DNA of 64,000 nucleotides from Margaritispora aquatica (taxonomy: Eukaryota > Ascomycota > Leotiomycetes > Helotiales > Discinellaceae): positions 1,736,001-1,800,000 of the forward strand of contig VJWN01000005.1 of the NCBI GenBank assembly GCA_007644065.1, in the 5' to 3' direction. Positions within the stretch are counted from its first letter, which is position 1. Each line of letters starts with the position of its first letter. The position numbers and the translations under genes were made by a program. The notes under the pieces are model-generated. The model ran no database searches. It was not told the origin of the DNA and saw only the letters and a list, made by a program, of their open reading frames with translations. This document shows positions 22,060 through 33,419 of this stretch, piece by piece.

Positions 22060-25000
22060 ATGTCTGGATGGCGAGCAGAGCATGAGAATTTGACAGACGA
22101 GGACGCAGAGATCTTACCTCGAGAATTTCCACCTCCAGCAGGAGGATCAACTTCCGGCGGAGCATTTTATCCAAACTCCCAACCAACCCAAATGGAAAAT
22201 AATCTTGCCGCCTACTACGGACCACCGAGAAGAGACGTCTCAGACACCGGTGTCGCTGAAAGAGCGTCGAATCGACGCCCGGACTTCTTGCGTGACGACT
22301 ACGACAGAAGTGCATCTGCACCTTTGGTTCCCACAAGAGGAACTAGGAGGGAACGAGAGACTGAGGTTTACGAAAGGCCTACAAATGGAATCATTAGAGA
22401 GAGGGAGGCGGAGTTAAGACGGAGGGAGAGCGTTGAGCCAGTCAGGGATCGTATTGTTGGAAGAGGCGAAGAACGTGACAGAAGGCCCTCACCTCCCGCG
22501 ATTAGGTATGAGGAGGTTCCTAGATATGATCGCGACTACCGAAGGGAGGATGAAATAGCAAGAGAGCGAGAAGTGAGAAGAACAAGAAGAGTGTCGCCTA
22601 TACGGGTGCCTGCCATGGTTGAGACTACTCCTACGGCCACACGTCAGGTGGACCAAGTCATTTGGGATCCTATGCATACTAAAGATATTACCTTGCATTT
22701 AGAGCTTGACACGACAGAAGATCTTGAGCCTGTGCTTGATGAGTACTGCCGATTAGGACGGCTCGGCAAACATAAGCAGGCTAGCCAGCTATTTCGAGAT
22801 GAACTTGAGCAGCACATCGACAACCCTTACGTCTTTGTTCAGCATGCCGAAGAATTGCTATATGTGGGAGATTACAAAAGTATTATTGCTCTTGAGCCTC
22901 CTTTCATCCTAGAGAATCCCAGAAATGACTTGCTCGAGCTCAACTGGAAGCTCATCAGAAGTCTCGCTATGGAATATTCTAAAGTGTCTGTCGATAAGAG
23001 AAAGCGAGTCACGAGGAATGAGTTGAATAGAGCAGTGAATAGCATATTATTACAGGAGGAGGAGGATTTCGAAACAGCCGATGAAATGGATATTAAGACA
23101 TATGTGCAGAGAAGAGCAGATCATACCAAGATCGGTGCGCGTTTTGTTCGTGAGCAAGCTTTACACGATTTGGGCTATGAGTTTGAGCGACAGGTGTGGA
23201 ATTCCAATGATTTGTATCAGCATTGAGCACCCCTTACTAACTTTCTATCCAGGGCAATAAGATTGTTGTTTTCAAGGCCCTTGCAGGCTCCGAACTGGAG
23301 GAGCTGATTAAGAAGAGCAGACTTTACAGGAGTGATAAGTCGAAAGCGCGAAAGTTCCCCACGTCAAGTGAAAGTGAAATACTCGCCAAGGAAATCACCC
23401 TTGCTAAAGCGAGGCTCGACATTCTGGAGCCGAGGGAACGTACATTTCGGGATCGCTCGTACCAAGACGGGAGGCTACGCCAAAGTTTGATTCATCTGAA
23501 GAGCAAAAAGAGATCTCTAGACGTTGCTGCGGCTGCTGAAACGCACTTATCACTAGGCTCTACTGAGGTTTGTAATAACGGTGATTATAGCTTTGACTCT
23601 TTGGCTGACAATGAACGTAGTGTAAACTATTCAACCTTGCGCTTCGATATAGCCGACATCTCAACGACGCTGAAAGACATGATATAAAAGATTTCAGTTT
23701 AAATGCTCTCTACCACAACTTGCTCCGTCAAGGTCGTGTCTGGGACTTTAGGGACATCTTTGAGGGGGCAGTCCTATATTTTGGCAAGAAGAGAGCATGT
23801 AAAGCAATGTTTGGAACCAACGTACTCCCAATTGACAAAATAATTTCGGTATGTTTACACAGTTGGCGGATACAAAGGCGTGAGAGTGACGGACTGCGGA
23901 GATACTTGAACACGATCTTCATACTTTTACTGATATTATTAGGATTGGACTGCCACTACCTATGATGAGTCGACATTTCTTGCGCTTCTCGATGTGTTTG
24001 TCTTGATGTTTTTCGTCCAATCCCTGAGCGCAAAAACACCTAAGAATATGTCAGCGGTTCAACACATCGTAAATCAAGCAGGTAATCTAACATCCCATCT
24101 GATAAAACATAATCCCGAGAATACACAGTCGCGCCAATACATAGCATGGGTGCTTGCCAAAGTGCTAACAACCAGTCGCTCTACCTCTACTTCATCAAGC
24201 CGGCCTACCCTTCCTGGGGTCTCCCTCGACTCATGGACGGCGGCAGAGCCACTAATATACGTTCCAGTAGACTCAGAAACTTCGGACTGGGACACCCTTT
24301 ACCTACCAACTCAATCTCTAGACACACTCCAGCTAGTCTTAAAAGCTGCAAAAGAGATCGGCGATCTTGAAATCGAAGCATTGTGTTTACAAAGCTTAAT
24401 AATTTATTCCCCAAGCCCTGGGCAACACTTCGACACGCTTATCAATTTCCAGAAAAATGTACAGAACGATATGATAGGTTGGTTGAGAACATGTCTTGCA
24501 AAGTACAACATTTGCCAAGACAGAGAATCTCAGCTTAGCTTGCAAGCAGAAATTTTATCGGTCAGCAACTACAATAGGCATGAAAGCGAGACGATTTGGG
24601 CACGCTGCATGATCCTGAGAGCGTTGACAGATGTAGAGACTGAGAAGGAAGCATACCTCAAGGAAGCGAGGAAGTATGCGAAAAAGTATTTGTGGGACAG
24701 TCCGATTTGGTATTTCATGAAGGAACATGGATTTATGGGTCCCAATGAGACGACCATCAAAGAAAAATTACGTTCAGTGTCACTAGATGCGAAACAACTC
24801 AAACGCCGAGGAGATTCCCACACCAGAGGCTTTGCGCAAGGAGTGGAGGAGGGGATTCGCTCAGGGACGGACAAACGCAAAAGTCGATCTCGAGACCAGG
24901 ATCCTGAACTTGAAGAGACTCGCAGAGAGCTGGAAGCTTATAGAGCTCAGAGGGTAGCAAAAGAGGAGAAGATGGCTGGGATGAAGCGTGAGGAGGAAGG

Positions 25001-25723
25001 TGACCGAGGGGTGGAAAGAGTTAGGTCGCCGAGAAAGGAGCCAGAAGTCTATGTCTCTGACAGTATTTCCAACGCTGACTCAGAATCTGAACTCAGTTCT
25101 GGGTCTGAGTTTGACCCCAGCTCCGAATCCGACTCTAATTCCGACTCGGATGAAGGTTCTAACATTGGGTCCGACTCCAGCTCAGAGGCAAATTTCGATT
25201 ACCGGAGAAGGAGCCGAGACGATACTACCAGACTCGTTTCACGTTTTATGCCGAGACCTCCCGCCCTTCAGACGATTGAAGTGACCAAGAAAGTGGAAAA
25301 AGAGCCGAAAGGCAAGGAAATTGCCAAGTCAGAAGTAGTGGTGATCGAGCAGCCGGTCGTCCAACCTGGTCGTAGGAGGTCGGTGTCGCCGTATAGATCG
25401 GACTCGGACACTCCCTCCATGCGGCCGTTGAGGAGACGCGTAGTAGAGGTACGAGAGAGAGTTCACGAAGCAACTGGGCCAAGCACTGTAATTCCTGCGA
25501 GCGAGGAGTTGAAGAAGGAGAAGGGAAAGGAGAATGGAGCTGTTGATGCTAATGTTAAGGTTGAGACTGGAGATTTGAAAGTGCAGGGTCAGTGTTTTAT
25601 AGTTGAAGATAATGGGTAGAAGTGCTAACTTTCTACTTAGGACCCCCAGCAGTTAGTGCTGTTAGTGCCCAGGAGGACGAGGAGGAGGAGGAGACAGGAG
25701 TGGTGGTGGAGGAGGTATATTGA
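22060..25723 (+). CDS. unrecognised large charged protein with helical repeats, 1134 aa
   Basis: Five exons are inferred: 22060-23193, 23253-23567, 23621-23848, 23943-25587 and 25641-25723. Introns of 59, 53, 94 and 53 nt have GT...AG ends, most with clear branch sites (TTACTAAC, GGCTGAC, GCTAAC), and every junction keeps frame to TGA 25721-25723. Residues of about 1-200 are very rich in Arg and Glu (RREDEIAREREVRRTRR), disordered or coiled. Residues of about 205-900 appear helical with TPR-like stretches (LDEYCRLGRLGKHKQASQLF) and a conserved-looking WDFRDIFEGAVLYFGKKRA segment. Residues of about 930-975 form an acidic Ser/Asp tract (SDSNSDSDEGSNIGSDSSSE), followed by a basic and Glu-rich tail ending EDEEEEETGVVVEEVY. 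No named domain is recognised. It may act with the divergently transcribed 585 aa protein. Confidence 0.8.
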
Positions 25724-25854
25724 AGAAGCGAGAAGATCGTGTCCGACTAGGCATCTTGGGAGAACGACAATCTATAAAGTTCCGTGGCTATCTGAGATTA
25801 TCGCTCATTCCAAACTGATAGAAGATTTTACGTGCCATGGATATATAATGCTCA

Positions 25855-26226
25855 TCAATTGAGGAAGTCTTGGTCCATTTTGCAATCGTTACATTCCAGG
25901 ACCCCACAGCACAGGAAGCCCATGCAAAGTTTTGACTTCCATGACCTCCTTTCTCCCATCCAGTCACCATGATATGTGCTAAAATCACGCAGTATCAACA
26001 TCGCACCCTCAGTCCCACCATCTTCTACCTGCCAAAAAGAAATACTATGCAGTAAAATCACTACCCTCAGCAAAGTCAGCTCGTACCCAGCACCACCACA
26101 ACCAACATCGGCGCTAGGATCAAAGTGCACTCTCATTAATATCCCACACGACTTGATATTCAATACATGAGACCTTGGAATTTCCCTACCTGTGTAAGTA
26201 CAGCTCTCATACATGAAATCTTTCAT
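25855..26226 (-). CDS. doubtful small ORF, 123 aa, cysteine-containing
   Basis: The frame from ATG 26226 (MKDFMYESCTYTG) to the stop at 25855 contains several Cys and ends with KSKLCMGFLCCGVLECNDCK, which looks vaguely like zinc-ligand spacing of GCM/Mutator-type elements. No start context, introns or homologue are evident. It may be a gene relic, a transposon remnant or chance. Confidence 0.2.
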   Translation of the reverse strand: MKDFMYESCTYTGREIPRSHVLNIKSCGILMRVHFDPSADVGCGGAGYELTLLRVVILLHSISFWQVEDGGTEGAMLILRDFSTYHGDWMGERRSWKSKLCMGFLCCGVLECNDCKMDQDFLN

Positions 26227-26404
26227 CTCGCCTGGATGGGAAGTTCGTGATCCTCGATGCCCCTCCAAATGATCAATCGACCCAATCCCTCATACTCCAA
26301 ACATGACGATTCTGAGAGAAAAGTTACGCCATGCTGAATAAGATTCTCGTTGATGGCTCAGTATTTCGCGCTAAGTATTGATGTCTTGACATCGCGAAAG
26401 TAGC

Positions 26405-26470
26405 TTACGCCATTATGTCAGAACACTTCCAGCATTACGTCAAAACACTTATAGCATTATGCTGAAACAC
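26405..26470 (+). repeat. three tandem copies of a 22 bp repeat
   Basis: Units 26405-26426, 26427-26448 and 26449-26470 share the pattern TT..(A/C)GC(A/C)ATTA(T/C)G(T/C)(C/T)(A/G)(A/G)AACAC. The middle copy contains TACGTCA, a CRE half-site. Non-coding. Confidence 0.8.
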
Positions 26471-27202
26471 TTACGACTCAACTAGATATCATTAACTTAA
26501 GTTCAGAAATTATGAATCAAATCAAGATTTAATCTCTACCTATCAATAGTAGTATAAAGCCCCCCGACGTCGTACGCACTTTCAATTTCAACCAACCAAC
26601 AAGTGGAACGGACTGACGAGCAACATAGGAGCGAACCCAATGCTTAAACAAACCACGATCACGACAATCAAAACTCAGATCACTTATTATAATCCGTTCC
26701 ATAACACACACTCAATCGAGCCTCAAAGCAAACCCAAATCTCGACAACCCTCTCTCAATACACCACTCACTGTCAATCTCACTTATTCAAGGTCGTTACT
26801 ACTGCTGTCAAACATCACAACTCACAAGCATGACTGTCAATCAAATCCAACGCAACATCTCCCACAACTACTCACCCCCCTCAGGTTCCTCTTCATGGTT
26901 GTATGGAAGGAAAGTCACCTACCTTACGCACGAAGATTTCCTAGCTCCTAGCTGCCCTCACTCTTGCTTCCCTCAAGTTGAAAGCACCAAGCACCATCCT
27001 TTCCTCAACGTTGAAAGAGGCCTCTCTCTCGTCAGCCTTATTTGGCAATTGGTCGGACTTTGATGCATGGTTGAAGGTTGAAAGTTGGAGGGTGTGATTT
27101 TATTGCAATTTTCGACCGTCGGAGCATGTAAACGACAAGGAAATGCGTATAACCAACACGAATCAACATTAATCTCACAGATCGATAACATAACCTTAAA
27201 TT

Positions 27203-27219
27203 CCCCCCCCCCCCCCCCC
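27203..27219 (+). repeat. poly-C tract of 17 bases
   Basis: A homopolymer run of 17 C in non-coding sequence. Its length is prone to sequencing error. Confidence 0.9.
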
Positions 27220-27981
27220 AACACCATCAACAAGAAGTATAAAACCTCCCTCCCCTTCCCACCACCCACTCACCCAAGCAACCGCACCAAATTTTCCACT
27301 TCCATTTTCATGGCTTCGTCGTGCCGACTCCCATCTCCCATCTTCTATCTCACAAGTTTTACGTTTGTAAGCAAGCCCTCTTCTTCCATTTACGCACCTG
27401 AATTATCCTTGATTTACAGCGGAATAGAAAAGTCAAGGTAAGGTATAACACTCCACCTAGTGAATGACTTGCGCTCGCGCTCTGCTGTCAATCCAATTCC
27501 ACCCAACCCAATCCAAAATCATCGCTGTCAGCTCTCGCTCTTTGCATCTCCGCTGTCAATTCGACTTTCACATGACCATCGTCATCAAGCCTAAGAACCC
27601 CGACTTGATTCAAAGCACTGTCAACAGTGAGCAGTGAGTAAGTACGTAGCTTACCTACGGTAGGAGAGCAGAAGTCACAGGGTTAGCTTAGCTTTGGACG
27701 TGATACGGGCACTATATAGCATAGGTGCGTACTACGCAAAGCTAAAACGCACTTCTCCACCTGTGCAGCAGCAGAAGGGATGGTGATGTGGGATGGTCGG
27801 TTCAGTAGAGGGGAGAATTGTAGCGTTTTATAGGACACGAACCACTGGAGAGAATAAAACAAATGAAGAGCTGAAATTCTACTTTTGGTACTTATGTACT
27901 AGCACAAAGACCACCGCTCCCTCTTCGCCATGCTGATGGCCTATCCAAAGGCATTCATCACCTCTGCGCTTTTCACAATAT

Positions 27982-30700
27982 TTACATTCCCTGCTCATCC
28001 ATCCACTTCAACCTAATCTCCACCGCTCTCCTGTGAGCATCCAACTCCTCCACCTTCGCGAGCTGCATGACTGCCTTTCCTACATTCCTCAATCCCTGAG
28101 GCGTCAGATTCGAGCTCGTGATGGATTTCGTGAACGAGCCGAGGTTGACGCCTGAGTATTGCTTTGCGTAGCCGTATGTTGCTGCGCTTGTTAGTTGCTA
28201 GATTCTGAGATAGTGAGGGAAGGGATCTTACGCAGAGAGTGGTTAACACCAGCAGAGTAATCGCCCACACTTTCGGGTGTCCATTCACCGATGAAAACGG
28301 AGCCTGCGTTCTCAACCATGTCTACGATTTCGAGAGCGTTCTTAAGCTGGAGGATCAAGTGCTCGGGTGCGTATGCGTTGCTGAGTCTCATTGCTTCTTC
28401 GATATCCTTCACTACCAATGTGACAGAGTGCTCAATTGCGCCTCGTACAATGTCGACTCTTGGTAGAGCCATGGCTTGATCGTGGAGCTCATCTTCAATT
28501 GCTTGCAACTCCTTCTCGGAGAGATCAATTGCAATGAGAATGACTTGAGAATCAACACCGTGTTCAGCTTGCGAGAGCAAGTCTGATGCCACAAACGCCG
28601 GGTTGGAGTCCTTCTCTGCAATAACAAGGACTTCCGATGGACCAGCTGGCATATCGATACTGACGCCTGCATTTGTATCGTTTGAGACGTACATCTTGGC
28701 TGCAGTTACAAACTGGTTACCTGGTCCAAGGATCTTGTCGACCTTTGGAATGGATTCAGTACCATATGCCATTGCAGCAACTGCTTGAGCGCCACCAGCA
28801 AGAACAATCGCTTCTGCTCCAACTTTGTGGGCCACATAAACGATCTCAGGGGTGATGCTACCATCTGCTCTTGGCGGTGAAGCGAGAACAATTGTTTTGC
28901 AGCCTGCCACCATGGCAGGCACACCAAGCATAAGAGCTGTTGAGGGAAGAACTGCTGTTCCACCGGGCACGTACAGACCAACTCTCTCAATTGGTCTTGC
29001 GAATCGACTGCAGATTATACCTGGCATTGTCTCAACGCGCAGTGGCTTGTCCTCCTTCTGTGCGGCATGGAACTTCCGGATATTTTCGAACGAAATGTCA
29101 ATCGCCTCGATGGTCTCAGGAGGCAAGTTCATCATCGATTGTGGGAATGGTGCTTTTAGAACAGGGGAGGTGAGAGATGTTGCCTTCTCAAACTTGTGGG
29201 TGTATTCAAGGACTGCTTTATCTCCACCTTCGCGCACCGCTTTGATGATAGGGTTCACAATTCCCATGATCATCTCTGTAGACTTCTGGGAGGGTCTCTG
29301 TAGTGCAGCTTGGAGGGCCTCTGGTGATGTAGTGGCAGCATGGAGACGTCTCATCGTGATACGACTATTCTTCGTGCTAGTCGACTCTGTCTGAGGTTTT
29401 GGTACCGAAGCAGCTTCCTTTACCACATCCTTGGGTGCGCCATTCGTTGTCCCGTTAGTGATTCCCTCTTTCGCTGCCCATTGGCCCTTGGCATCGCCCT
29501 GTCTTCGCTTGACCTTGACACTCTTCGCATCCAGATTTCGTTCGATGTCAGCAAGACTGACCCCAGCACTAATAGCCTTAGTGAGAGCAAAGTACATCAA
29601 ATCTGCCGCTTCGAAAGCAACTTCATCCTTTGTCTTTGCGTCACAGAGCTCCTCAGCCTCTTCCATAATCTTTGCGCGTAGAAGCTTTTCATCTGAAAAC
29701 AAGCGTGCCGTGTATGAGCCTTCTGGTGCAGAACTTTTCCTCGACACCAAGGTCTTCTCTAGTTTCGACAAGCCACGAAGTTCCCCAAAACAGGTCGATT
29801 GTGGAAGGTGACAGAAGCCTGGGTAAAGTCAGCAGCACTTTGACTAATTATATAGATGTTCCTACCTCGTCCTTTCTGGCGAACCACAAATTTCAAGCAG
29901 TCCTGATCGCAGTCCAGAGACATCCTGACGAGCTCTTGTGTGTCTCCGGATGTTGCACCCTTGTGCCATAGACCACGCTTTCTGCTCTGATAAACACCAT
30001 TTCCTGTCTTCAATGACTCTGCCAAACTCTCTTGGCTGCTGTATACCAATCCTAGAGCGATTCCTCTCTCGTCTGTTACAACAGTTGGGATCAATTTGTC
30101 TGTCCTATCTGAAGTCCACACCGAGCCAATAAAACTTGGTATGGAGATCTTGTCTTTCGACTCTGAACTGATTGTAAGATCCGTGGCAGAGATGATTGGC
30201 ACAATGGAAAATTGTTTTGCGAGCTCAACCAAGGAAGTCTGGTCAAATTCTTTCGAGGTCGCCGACAAGAATACTGGTGATGTCTTTTTGCTTGCCAATT
30301 TCTCCAGCACTACTTTGACATTGTCCTTACTCTCTGCCGAAGATACGAAGACTCCATTGGGATATTCCTGCACTTCTTCAGCCAGAATTGGAACCACTCG
30401 ATCTCCATATTTGCTCAGACTTGCAAGCTGAGCAGACCTGACAAAGACCTTCCGTGCTCCTGCGTCCAGTACTGTAACTATATCCTCCTCCGATGCAATG
30501 GCAGAAACGTCGACATATGACTCAATAGCAGTATGACGTTGCAAGAATTGAAGTAGGGTATCGAGAGTCGCATCGGTAGCAGTAAAATGCACGCATCCTA
30601 AGTAAGACAATTGAATCCTCGTCAATCCATCTGTAGATTCCGTAGCTCCCTTGGCCAGATCAACAGATGGCAGAAGTGGGAGAGGGAGAATAGTATCCAT
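27982..30700 (-). CDS. HIS4: trifunctional histidine biosynthesis protein His4 (PR-AMP cyclohydrolase / PR-ATP pyrophosphatase / histidinol dehydrogenase)
   Basis: Catalyses steps 2, 3, 9 and 10 of histidine synthesis. Exons are 30700-29866, 29818-28232 and 28181-27982 (introns 47 and 50 nt, both phase 1), total 873 aa, the usual fungal length. ATG 30700 (MDTILPLPLLPSVDLAKG) is the first ATG of the frame. Order of domains: N-terminal region of about 210 residues; HisI-like part with TDERGIALGLVYSSQE, RKRGLWHKGATSGDTQ and DCDQDCLKFVVRQKGRG; HisE-like helices with KIMEEAEELCDAKTKDEVAF; and the HisD part from about residue 440 with PGGTAVLPSTALMLGVPAM, GPGNQFVTAAK and EHGVDSQVIL. The spliced C-terminus reads NHSLPTYGYAKQYSGVNLG, a conserved histidinol dehydrogenase end. 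It shares a divergent promoter with TAF9. A TGACTC element upstream fits cross-pathway (Gcn4/CpcA) control. Confidence 0.96.
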
Positions 30701-30810
30701 ATTGAAGAATATATGGAGTGAGAGTGGGAGTGGAGAGAAATATGACAGAGAGAAGGAAGAAAATACTTGGAGAGATCCAAATCCAGAAATAGAGGGGTCC
30801 TCGGTCTGGA

Positions 30811-30830
30811 GTGAGTGAGTGAGTGAGTGA
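30811..30830 (+). repeat. (GTGA)5 microsatellite
   Basis: Five GTGA units immediately left of the TGACTC element in the HIS4 promoter. The element may have arisen from the repeat edge. Confidence 0.85.
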
Positions 30831-30833
30831 CTC
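30828..30833 (+). promoter_or_regulatory. Gcn4/CpcA-like element (TGACTC) upstream of HIS4
   Basis: TGACTC, one base short of the full TGACTCA palindrome, lies 128 bases upstream of the HIS4 ATG. HIS4 is a classic general-amino-acid-control target in fungi. Single six-base match. Confidence 0.35.
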
Positions 30834-30928
30834 TTGATTTCTTTGGCCGACAACGGATTGGAGGGATTGGAGGGGGAGTCGAAAAAAAAAAAACCAGCCC
30901 ACCAGCCAGCCGACCAGCCTGATCCATC

Positions 30929-30955
30929 CTGAACCTGAACTTGAACTTGAACTTG
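30929..30955 (+). repeat. GAACTT/GAACCT hexamer repeat
   Basis: About four and a half units of a GAAC(C/T)T hexamer in the divergent HIS4-TAF9 promoter. Confidence 0.7.
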
Positions 30956-31367
30956 AGCCTTGGAGGGGAAATTTTAAAGCCACAGAGAGCATTGTTCACT
31001 AAACTGCCTGTGCTGAAGCAGGGGAGAGGGTTGAATAGTGTGTGCAGTATCGTATTTCGTATCGGGTTCAGCGCGTCCATCGTCAGAAACCTTAAGAGCT
31101 TCTAGTGAAGGACAAGGTCAATATCACGACTTTTGCGCCGACAACATTACTTCGAATAGCTTCAACTTTGACGCCACCTTGACCGTGTTTGGAAGACGAA
31201 TGCGACTACGACCTTTGAAATTCAATGACGAAGCGATTGAATTGACTAGGCCTGGCTCCATCTCGAGATAGATATCATATTCAACCTTTGACATTTGGAT
31301 ATCTCTACATACTCCTCAACTACCAATCTACAACCCCTCCAAGAATCCCAAGCACTTGACCGCAGAT

Positions 31368-32141
31368 ATGGCAGAAGTCAATGGAGATGTGCCGCAGACA
31401 AATGGCGTCGTTCCTGCTTCCCCTCCCTCACAACCTACCGCAGGCCCATCACAAACCACAGCCACCGCATCACAATCTACAATCACGAATCCTACCGTGC
31501 CTCTCACCTCTCTGCAAGACAGTGGCCAGGCGAAACGACCACGCGATGCTCGAGTTATCCACATGCTCCTCTCATCCCTGAGTTGCAACGCGTACCAAGA
31601 GCGTGTGCCCCTCCAGTTACTCGACTTCGCGTACAGACACTCCTCCTCCATCCTCTCTGACGCGCTACACCTCTCCTCAGATGCCTACATATCCCAGCAA
31701 ACACGAGCTCGAGATGCGCCACCTGGAGGTGGATTCAGAGATGCGGATGGACAAGTGAGTGCTCCGGCTGTGCTACTGGCCATTCAGACCAGGCTACAGT
31801 ATCAGTTCGGAGGGGGCAATGGAGGCGGAGGATTGAGCAAAGAGTTCTTACTAGAGAGAGCACAGGAGCGAAACAAAGTGGCATTGCCAAGGGTTATGCA
31901 GAACGAGTGGGGTGTTAGGTTACCCAGCGAGCGATTCGTGTTGACTGGACAGCCGTGGGGATTGAAGGGTGAATGGGTGGTCAACGATGAGGAGACAGCT
32001 GAGACGGCTCAAGGTCAGGCAGATGTCATGGAGGGCATCGAGATGGAGAAGGGCGTGGAGGAGGATGAGGAGGGAGAGGGACAGATGGAGGATTTGTTCG
32101 GGGCTGATAACGATCAGGATATGGACAAAGAAATGGAGTAA
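31368..32141 (+). CDS. TAF9: transcription initiation factor TFIID subunit 9 (TAF9), histone-fold
   Basis: Histone-fold subunit shared by TFIID and SAGA that pairs with TAF6. Single exon, 257 aa, starting at ATG 31368 (MAEVNGDVPQTNG); an upstream in-frame TTG at 31356 is not used as start. The first 55 residues are Pro/Thr/Ser-rich. The histone fold follows with RPRDARVIHMLLSSL, CNAYQERVPLQLLDFAYR and SDALHLSSDAYI, which is diagnostic for TAF9. A glycine-rich insert (QFGGGNGGGGLSKE) precedes a conserved LPSERFVLTGQPWGLKGEW segment, and the protein ends in an acidic Glu/Asp/Met tail. It is transcribed divergently from HIS4. Confidence 0.93.
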   Translation: MAEVNGDVPQTNGVVPASPPSQPTAGPSQTTATASQSTITNPTVPLTSLQDSGQAKRPRDARVIHMLLSSLSCNAYQERVPLQLLDFAYRHSSSILSDALHLSSDAYISQQTRARDAPPGGGFRDADGQVSAPAVLLAIQTRLQYQFGGGNGGGGLSKEFLLERAQERNKVALPRVMQNEWGVRLPSERFVLTGQPWGLKGEWVVNDEETAETAQGQADVMEGIEMEKGVEEDEEGEGQMEDLFGADNDQDMDKEME

Positions 32142-33419
32142 GCCTGGATGGCATCTGGTTGCGAGGGCATATTGGCGTTGGTGGTTATTGGCGCATTGTA
32201 CATCATAAGGGGCACCGAGATACCAAAAAGACGAGCAGTTCCAGACTAACTACAGATACAATTCAGGCTGGATTTAAGAGAACGAGAATGAATCAAATTA
32301 AAAAATACTGCGAGTAGCAGATACGGTCATAGTCAGTGGCTCCCTTTCCGAGATACTTTACATGCTTCCTTCCTCTCTCTTGGGGATCATTTGGTTGGCA
32401 TTCTCAACTTCAATTTGTTTCCCCTAATCTTTTGCTATTTACATCTCCCACAATCAATTCATATGCCTTTCCGATGCCCCTCCTTCTTGTATCTCACCTC
32501 ACCTATATTCCAACTATAACAGCCGAGTTTCCAGAACTCTATTTGCGCTGGATATGGCATGAACCATTGCCAACGAAGCTTTGGTGCCCAGAAATCATCA
32601 CACCAGCAATACCTTGGCAAGTATCAAGCTTCCACTTCTCTGAACTGTTGAGAGATACTGTGGCGTATGCAATGAGAAGAAATCACCTTCCAGATGTTTG
32701 CTATCCGATTCTCGCCAGATATCTGCCGTGCTATGCTATCCACAGAAGCGTTGGGGATCAACATTACAGAAGTTGAATCTAGAGTATCTTTCAGTATTTT
32801 GTTACCTATTGCTACTGCAAAGCAACGTTTGTTCCTGTCGATGATGCCATACCACTATCGGAAACAAGGATGAGCACGATATGCATACGACTCGATGCGA
32901 AATCAGATGTTTCAAATTGCGGTGTGCTTAAGGTTTGTCCCGCAATTTTGCATATATCTTTCCTCTAGGATCAACCTTATATACCAGTATACCTGGAAGC
33001 ATCATCCCCTCTCACCGACCCAAATATCAAAGCACTTAATCACAACCCATAGAAAGCTAGATGAAGTTGAAATCGAAGAAGAGGAAGACCTAGCGAGGAT
33101 GAGACGATTGCGGGGCGGAAGAAGGCGAGATGTGGACCGTGGCGAACTCGTAGATGATGAAATTCCTTGCTTGAATAGATAGCAAGATGGGATTAGGGTG
33201 TTCGTGTCTTCATCTCAAGTATTGACGTTATGGTACCCGTTTGTTTCATACTCCTCGTGTTGTCTCCCATATCCTGTTCTTGGAGACATCACCTTTCATC
33301 CACGGTCATTGCCGTTTATCGCACAACACATCACCAACAAACGGCAGAATGTCTGTATAACTGCCATTTCGCATTGAAATCAGCAGCACTGCAGCTGCGG
33401 CTGCTGCTACGATCTTGCG
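32142..33419. other. intergenic, no gene seen
   Basis: Open frames at 32336-32776 and 32895-33182 on the plus strand lack recognisable composition or splice partners. CA-rich and AT-rich sequence only. Confidence 0.5.

Larger units (their letters stand above)
25724..27981. other. 2.3 kb intergenic with tandem repeats and poly-C tract
   Basis: Between the end of the 1134 aa gene and the stop of HIS4. It holds one doubtful minus-strand ORF, a triple 22 bp repeat and a 17 C homopolymer, listed separately. A 77-codon plus-strand ORF at 26830-27063 (MTVNQIQRNISHNY) has a fair start context but no recognisable product. Confidence 0.5.
30701..31367. other. 667 bp divergent promoter of HIS4 and TAF9
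   Basis: It contains a GTGA tetranucleotide run (30811-30830), the TGACTC element, an A tract near 30883-30893 and a GAACTT hexamer repeat (30929-30955). No other gene is supported. Confidence 0.6.

Noticed and set aside
26830..27063. 77-codon plus-strand ORF (MTVNQIQRNISHNY)
   Set aside because: Acceptable start context but no family and no splice evidence; kept only as a note in the gap entry.
32336..33182. Two plus-strand ORFs downstream of TAF9
   Set aside because: No recognisable domain or start context, and codon composition like spacer DNA.
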